Shown one piece after another: positions 57,080 through 64,000 of a DNA stretch of 64,000 nucleotides. Under the pieces are notes generated by a model. That model ran no database searches. It was not told the DNA's origin and saw nothing but the letters and a program-made list of their open reading frames with translations. A program made the position numbers and the translations under genes. Positions within the stretch are counted from its first letter, which is position 1. The number at the start of each line of letters is the position of its first letter. Source of the DNA: Saxidomus purpurata (lineage: Eukaryota > Mollusca > Bivalvia > Venerida > Veneridae); the NCBI GenBank assembly GCA_022818135.1, contig JAFMSR010000003.1, positions 11,190,251 to 11,254,250 of the forward strand. The letters run 5' to 3'.

Positions 57080-59099
57080 ATAAGTTGTAAGAACTTGTTT
57101 CGCAATCGAAATTAAATAAATTAGTAAAAATTAAATTAATTCATATCTAAAACAAAGTATACTTCTACTACAGACAGTTGAATTTCAAAACAGTATCTCT
57201 ATATACTAACCTATGATATCTTCATTAGTAGCTTATGAATCGAAGCTACTCTAGAATTAGAATTTAATCTAGTATAGAGATGAGAAATACAAAATCTCAT
57301 TGGAATCTTTAAAGTAAATTCTGATGCGCTCTCGTTTTAGAAAATTCATTGAAAATTATCACCATATCGTATTATGACCTTTTTTGCCTATTTATTAAAA
57401 TATTGCAGTGTTTTTACATTGAATACACACTCTAGAGTACATGCCTGATCCCGATAGGATTTCTGGCTTTCCAATGTGCAGTTATACACTCTGCTGGACG
57501 TAATTATACCCGACCATTTTATCGGTCAGACTAGGGCCATTAATTATCTGTGCAGATGTTTAACATTGCTCATGACACTCACCAGTTATATTATTGTTCA
57601 AAATTTTAAGATGCAAATTATTGTAACGTGAATTCGGTATTTTCCATTTTTTTTAATCTGTTTTAAAGATTTTTGTTATTGACCATAGTGTTAAACGACG
57701 AGAATCCACTCAATTCGTTATTTATATTTTCGTTTCTCAGTATATTTTCATTTCAAAGTAGCTCGGTATAATTTGTATAAAATGCATGTACAAATAAAAG
57801 ATTCAGTAGCAATATTCAGGATTGAGTAAGCTTGACACTTGTACTTTTATACCCTCCAGTGACAAACGTATGTGAATTCTCGCTTGATTGGAAAAATATT
57901 CACCTGAATCAACTTCTGTTTTAAAATTTGGAATGTAATATACCTCATACAAACAGAAACCCGTTATTTTTGTACACGCTTTGTATAACATTAATTCTGT
58001 AACTAATTTCAGTTACAATCCCTTTTTTTTTTCATTTTTTATTAGTTTTTTTATTAACTAAAGTCATTTGAATCGAGCAGTCACATTTAAATATCAGCTG
58101 AATTTTGCAATGGATGTTTCAAAATTTTAACATACAGCTCTGCGACAACGGTGGATATAACTAATATTCTGATAGACATGATTTCACGGCGATTTTAATA
58201 CGTGGGTGAAAAAAATCGACACTAGTAGCGAAAATTTAATTCACACGACTAAAAGCTGTTTTTTCAGTACAACTCCGGTGTGAGAACAGCTTATAGTGAA
58301 AAGAGGAAAAATGGCCGGGGATCAAAGGGGCCGCTTAGGCCTTGCGCAGGTGCAGAGCAGAGCCCTGTTGGGGGACTAGCGGGCGGAGCCCCGGAAGCTC
58401 CTGGATTTCTAGCATTTCAGATCACTTTGAGGCAAAATCCTAAGAGCATTAAAAAACATTTTTGGTCATGTACTGACCTGATGTTTTTAACAATTTCATT
58501 CAAATTTTAATCATTTCATTTAAATATAGAGTAAAAAACAATCAAATAAAACATGCATGTTAAGAGATTGTAACTCATTTTAGGATTTGATACCTTTGAA
58601 AAATAGGAATTTAACAGAACAATTTTAGATTTTAAAAAACTTATATAGAAGCTACTGGTGTCAGTGAAATAATTTTTGACGCTTCTCTCATCATATACAT
58701 GTATTGATAAATTATCGGCAATTACCACTCGTAACGAGGACGGTACCGCGCCATTGATTGGCGATTATACAAACATTATTTATTTTGACAGCTAGGTGTC
58801 TCTTTAGGCATATCCGGCATGTCTGGGGTCTCAAATTTCGGCTAACGTAATTACCGAATCGCCGCGGAAGAACGCCGTTCAGACGAGCCTACCCCCCCCC
58901 ACCGAAAATTTCTTCTCGGAATTACGTCGGTTTCAAAAATGACCCCGGCGGCCATAAAATACATAGAAATCCGCGTTTCCGCGGAAAATTCTCACCCAGA
59001 CATCAACTGCAACAGTCCAAAAACAATTACTCACATAAATGCTTTAAGAGAATTTCCGCATGCCTTTTCTGCACAGATGTACGTATGTTCAGAACTGTA
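57080..59099. other. No supportable gene; one GC-rich island
   Basis: At 58,300-58,400 a GC-rich stretch (GGGGGACTAGCGGGCGGAGC) is open for 76 codons, but the product is low-complexity with no domain and looks like a repeat fragment. At 58,735-58,990 a second GC-richer block with a C run occurs. Otherwise AT-rich. Confidence 0.45.
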
Positions 59100-59427
59100 T
59101 AGATCTTAAGTTTCAAAGTCTTGGACACCGCTTACAGTCATTATACCCTTCAAAATGGTCATGGTGAATTATGGTCAAGATTGAAGCATAAAACACAGTA
59201 GATACTTTGCAATGTCATACGAATTAATTTGACTTATTTAGAGACTCCTTTCATATATGACCTTTTTTCAGAGTCCCTTGAAAGGTCACTTAAGACAGCC
59301 TTGACTGTAAGCGTAATTTTCAATTTTTGACCAGGACAATCTTGAGATTTTTACAGACTTCACCATGTCCATTTTGAAGGGTGTAATGACTGTAAGCGGT
59401 GTCCAAGACTTTGAAACTTAAGATCTA
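59100..59427. mobile_element. Inverted-repeat MITE with 68-bp arms
   Basis: TAGATCTTAAGTTTCAAAGT and TTGGACACCGCTTACAGTCA in the left arm (59100-59167) are matched in reverse at 59360-59427 with about three differences. The spacer is 192 bp with no ORF. Confidence 0.85.
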
Positions 59428-61580
59428 TTATTAAATGGAAATGAAACTATTACATATTCTTTTTATAAATGTGGAAATGAGCATTATTCTAGTTGTGCGC
59501 ATCAGTCATTAAAGTCTTTCTTGAAATTACATTTATGATCACTTTGGACGGTAACATCACTTTAAATGCGTCCGAACATCTTTAAATGCACATCTACAAT
59601 CGTGATATTCTGGAACCTGTGTTACGGGTACTGTATTTGGCCTATCATAGAATAAATTGTGAATCGAGGACTGTAAAAGTTCAGGAGTTTTGTTGATGGT
59701 TTTAATTATCACACTATTGAGTCCTCGTAATATTTTTGAATGTTCAGATCAGCTACTAGTTTAGGAGCATTTAGAGTTTTATGAAAGACAGGACACAAAA
59801 AACAAACAAAATTCAGGTGTTGAATAAAATTTCCCATACAGTATATATTCCCACAGGTATAGAGAGTTGATGTATTTCAAACTACAGGGATTAAGTCTAC
59901 ATGTAAGTGTAAATGCGTCCAATGTTTTGCATCCCTTGTTACCGTGTTTTCAAGACATGGAGCATTAAAGATGAAAATGTTTAAACAATGGTTGCTGTTC
60001 CGGCAGGTCCAGTTTGCTAAAAACCCTGAGGTAGTGTATCAGTCTCTGCGGCTCCATCCGGGTCGCAAATCTGTTCAAGTTCCAGTCTTCCTGTTGTCTT
60101 AAAATTCTAATCATGCCAGGCCTTCTATTAGCTAGCTAATGGGGTTCTGAAGTTTTTGTTTGTAATACCTTGGTACTTCGGAACAATCTTGAGTATTATT
60201 ACGATTCTTTTGGAACTTTCTTTTGTAGTTTATCAACATTCATTCATTTTCCTTTCTAATTGACATGCGGCCTTTTACGCTCTATTGCTGCTACAAGGGC
60301 GCCGCCCTGGCCACTCCCATCCTTTACTAATTTCAGTGTTGTCTGTAAGAGAAATGCAAGGTTTAAATTCACCTAGCCACACTAACTCTACTGGTTAAAA
60401 TGGGTTCTAACTGCTCTATAACAGATTTAACATTATTCAGAAGTGCTTTACTCTAATTGTATTGTTTTTCCTTAGGAACCTTTGTTCTATGGGTTTCGTA
60501 CATTGTATTTAATGCAATATCATTCAACATCAGTTTTCTAAAGTTATATATAACCAACTTTCCAAAAACATGGTGGTAAATTGCGAGTATGCAGGACCTA
60601 TCTAGCTTAATAACATTTATATCATGCAGAAATTAGGGCATTCACGATTCATCCTGAATCCTGGATTATATTCTAGCTTATCTTACTACGTACTTTTGAA
60701 CGCATTTCCAAATGTTAACAATGTTTTTTTTCTGAATTTGCACTGATCTTTCAGAAAATGGTTTCTTTATTCTTTCTAAAGTACCATGTTTTTCTCAAAG
60801 GAATTGGCTAGGTAGTCGGATCTGTATTTTATTTAAATCATCGGCTGGTTTCTCTTGCTTTTTTCAACTACATTATCATATGATATTTATTTTATTCAAA
60901 ATTAAAAGTGGAGAAATCTAGGAGAAAATGGTTACATATTATCTAACAAATATTGCAAACCTTGGTCTGTGGTCTCCATTTTTGAATAATCTCCATCATA
61001 TGTTGATGATATTTTGGATGATGTTCATACAGGGAGCCATCTACTGCTATCATCACTTCCGGAAGATCTATGTGGTTCAACAGCACCACCATCGCTTAAA
61101 ACACAGAAAAAAATTACTTTATACAAAACGCATTGCTTAAAACTAACAAAATTGCATAAGTCAATAATTATTTTAGAATTGTATGTATATAGTTTCGGTA
61201 ACTTTTATTTTTAAAAACAGGTTGAATGATGCCTTGATTGCATAAAAAATCCGTAAAGGGCGAACTGGAATTTCGGCTCTGAATAAAAGTATTGAAGGGA
61301 AGTTCAAGTAAGTTACTACAGTTATTTAAATTTCTCTTGAAGAAATATTCTCTAGTTTATTAATTATTGTTTCAGAGCATTTTCTAGAGCCTTGGTAATG
61401 GATTCGTAAGAAATATTGTTTGATATATGGACTAGTATATTCTTTCAAATGTATTTATAATAATTTTGCTTTAAAGGCATTTTCTGCAGTTTTGTTAATA
61501 CATGTACTAATAATATTTAGCTCTTAACAATACCTGTAGTAGGAAATTATCGAGTTATAAAATGTGTGAAAATAGATATA
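59428..61580. other. No recognisable gene; SINE body fragment at 60.29-60.34 kb
   Basis: A 52-base block identical to the 56.94 kb SINE body (CTGCTACAAGGGCGCCGCCC onward) sits alone here. The rest is AT-rich; overlapping short frames near 60.93-61.21 kb have no recognisable features. Confidence 0.5.
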
Positions 61581-63498
61581 AATAAGAGGGCCATGATGTT
61601 TTATCGCTCACCTGGCTACCATTGGCTATAATACAATGCCATCAATAGCAGAAAGGGTCAAGATTTTAACAGTCTTGGAATGTGTCAACTAGGCAATGAT
61701 ACATGCCAAATATCTAAGCTCTAGGCTTTGTGGTTTCAGAAATAAAGATTTTTAAAGTTTTTCCTATATAAGCCTATGTAAAATCCTATGTAGAGACCCC
61801 CGGGTGGGGTCAATTTTGAGCCGGGGTCATAATTTGACTAAACCGTAGTAGAGGTCCACTAAGCAATGCCACATGCTAAATATCTTATCTCTAGGCCTTG
61901 TGGTTTTAGAGAAAAAGATTTTTTAGGTTTTTCCTACATAAGCATATATAACAAGAGCTGTCAGTAGGACAGCGCGCTCGACTTTTTTCAGTGCTTGCCA
62001 ATAAAAACAAAATTTTGTCCGTAAAAAAAACCCAAGGATGTGTATAAACAAGGGTCACACGCAGCAAGATATTAAGTCAAGAGTTATCCAACTTAATTGT
62101 TTGATATCCCTGAATACTACAGCAAAGTTTTAAATTAATACTTCAAGTGGTTAATGATAAATGTGCATGACAGTGCCAGTTGCACACAAGACTAACTAGG
62201 AATTAACTAGGAATTTCTAAGTACAAATAAAGAAACATTTTCACAGGGTTATCTTCTCTTGCTTTCAGACAGGTGTCAAAATGGTACATAAGTATTCCAA
62301 CTTTCAAAGTAATATCTCATACGGAAAAGTCAACAAGTGGACAAGAATGAAAATTTTTAAATTTGAATGAAAAGTCGAAAAGGGCCATAATTCAAATGAA
62401 ATCCTTGACAGAGTTAAGTTCTCCTGCCTGTGTTTGGGAATCATGTTGGTAAACAAGTAACTTTCAAATTACGAAAAACTTAACCAAGATTCAACGTCAA
62501 TAAAGGCCCTTAATTTTTTTTTAATCCTTGACAGAGTTACCTTCTCTTGCCTACAGATGGGGGCAATGATGTTAACAAGCAGTCAAAATTTTAAAGCAGT
62601 ATCTCAAAGGGTTAAGTCAATAAGTGGATTTTACTCTTATTCAATGTATTTTCTAAGTCAAAAAGGGGCATAATTCTGTCAAAAACATTGACATAGTTAT
62701 GAACTCTTGTCTGTTGATGGAGGTAATGATGATAAATAAGTATGGTAAGTTTGAAAGCAATACCTCTGATGGTTTTGAAATAAAATGGGGTGGTACCAAA
62801 AACTAAACCAAGCTCAATACACTTTCTAAGTCAAAAAAGGGCCATAATTCTGACAAAAACCTTAACAGAGTTACGTTCTCTTGTCTGTAGATGGAGGTTA
62901 TGATGATAAACAAGTATGGTAAGTTTCAAAGCCATACCTTTAATAGTTTTAAAAGAAAGTGGGGTGGTACGACGCCGAGGCGAGTAAGATAGCTCCCTTT
63001 TCTTCGAAAAGTCAGGCTGAAAACAAGTGACCCCACGGGCAGGGTCAGTTTTGACCATGGGTTCATAATTCAAACAATCTTGGTAGAGGTCCACTAGGTT
63101 ATCCCACATGCTAAATATCTAAGCTTGAGGCTTTGTGGTTTCAAAGAAATAGATTTTTAAATTGTTTCCTATACAAGCCTTTGTAAAAACAAGTGAGTCA
63201 CTTTTGAATTCATAGGTTGCCATGGTCAGCCAAAAACCAGGCCTTCCAAAATTTTTAAGTTCTTTCCCTGCCAACCAAAGTTCTGCATGTAATGGAATTA
63301 TTTGAACAACTATGAGAGAGCTTAATGCAAGGAACATCCCTGCCAAGTTCCATCATCATTGGCCTAGTGGTCTCAGAGGACATGTAATTTGAAGGAAAAT
63401 GTTAACGGAGGTACGACGTACGCCGTACGACGGATGCGGACGGAATGCGATCCTAATAGCTCATTCTGGCACAGTTGTGCCAGGTGAGCTAATAAAAA
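61581..63498 (+). repeat. Family A pearl-like repeat split by a family B insertion
   Basis: Left part (61,581-61,950) starts AATAAGAGGGCCATGATG and runs to TTTTTCCTACATAAGCATAT. The right part resumes at about 63,023 with AACAAGTGACCCCACGGGC and ends in GAGGTACGACGTACGCCGTA and GTGCCAGGTGAGCTAATAAA. The intact right end pairs GCTCACCTG (left) with CAGGTGAGC (right) as an inverted terminus. Confidence 0.8.
61951..63022 (+). repeat. Family B repeat nested in family A
   Basis: ACAAGAGCTGTCAGTAGGAC start and GACGCCGAGGCGAGTAAGAT, CTCCC...AAAAGTCAGGCT end. Internal units match those at 54.5 kb. The right GCC-rich tract is shorter than in the 54.5 kb copy. Confidence 0.8.
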
Positions 63499-63549
63499 TC
63501 TGCATAAAACATTGCCTTCAATTTCGATTACAGACATTATAAACATATG

Positions 63550-64000
63550 TGTCCGTCAACATTTTGCTTCACACGATTTCCCCTCCTTAAACACCTTGCC
63601 AATTTATTAAAACTTTACAGAAATTGTCCTTGGATAGTCCTCTATCATCACTGTTCGAATATATGTATTCCATGCAATACTCTGGTTGCCATGACAATGG
63701 AAAGGAAAAAAACTTCTCAAATTCTGTAATGCACAGAGCTTAGATATTTGGCCTGTAGCATTGTCTGATGGACCTCTACCAAGATTGTTCAAATCAGGAG
63801 AACTAGGTCCATATTGGCCCCGCCCTGTTGGTCAATTTTTATCAAATAGGTTTCTTATAATAGAGAAACTCATCACATGGCCTAGAGCATAGATATTTGA
63901 CATGTAGCATCATCCATTAAACCTCTACGAAGACTGTTTAAATCATGACCCCAGGGTTAAGACTGACCCCACTTGGTTGGTCGCTTGATTTTACATATGT
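63550..64000 (-). repeat. Family A pearl-like repeat, reverse, running off the window
   Basis: TCCGTCAACATTTTGCTTC, ATGCAATACTCTGGTTGCCA, GACCTCTACCAAGATTGTTC and GACCCCAGGGTTAAGACTG are reverse complements of family A landmarks. It faces the copy that ends at 63.50 kb, making a tail-to-tail pair. Confidence 0.75.

Noticed and set aside
58280..58510. 76-codon GC-rich frame
   Set aside because: Low-complexity Gly/Ala/Pro product from a short GC island, no start context, no domain.

Overview
The window looks like AT-rich, intron- and transposon-laden nuclear DNA of an invertebrate, most likely a bivalve mollusc. The reasons are the dense coverage by short non-autonomous repeats with tandem 140-190 bp cores and GACGGACGG-type tracts (the layout of the 'pearl' elements described from bivalves), many tRNA-derived SINE modules, decayed non-LTR retrotransposons, and a molluscan-looking insulin-family gene. 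The species call is inference from repeat style and cannot be settled from sequence reading alone.

The one intact protein-coding gene I can support is on the minus strand between about 34.76 and 28.69 kb. It is a three-coding-exon insulin/IGF-family precursor of 196 residues. Exon 1 carries a signal peptide and the B chain. Exon 2 carries a KR site, a short C peptide and the A chain with the CC-x3-C-x8-C pattern. Exon 3 encodes a 90-residue Thr/Pro-rich, basic C-terminal extension. All four splice junctions fit GT/AG and the reading phases agree. A candidate TATA promoter lies about 0.4 kb upstream of the ATG exon. The 4.7 kb intron 1 holds a pearl-like repeat and a 48-bp minisatellite.

Upstream on the same strand (36.65-37.97 kb) is a broken C2H2 zinc-finger/acidic-tail gene with at least two frameshifts.

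The rest is mobile or repetitive. From 0 to 11 kb there are SINE debris, a pogo-like MITE, a 1.8 kb 31-bp minisatellite with two kinds of higher-order structure, and several fold-back elements. From 11.04 to 17.77 kb there is a 6.74 kb unit bounded by 626-bp inverted arms that begin CACAGTG and are flanked by a 4-bp TGAA duplication. It contains four tRNA-like modules and a 1.2 kb pogo-like element. From 18 to 28 kb there are pearl-like repeats, an 857-bp TIR element, a retrotransposon RT tail, and two small membrane-type ORFs of unknown status. From 38 to 45 kb there are palindromic MITEs. From 45 to 53 kb there are two dead LINEs, one broken by a 447-bp insertion and the other sitting inside a reverse-oriented pearl-like element. 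From 53 to 64 kb there are nested pearl-like repeats, a SINE and hairpin MITEs.
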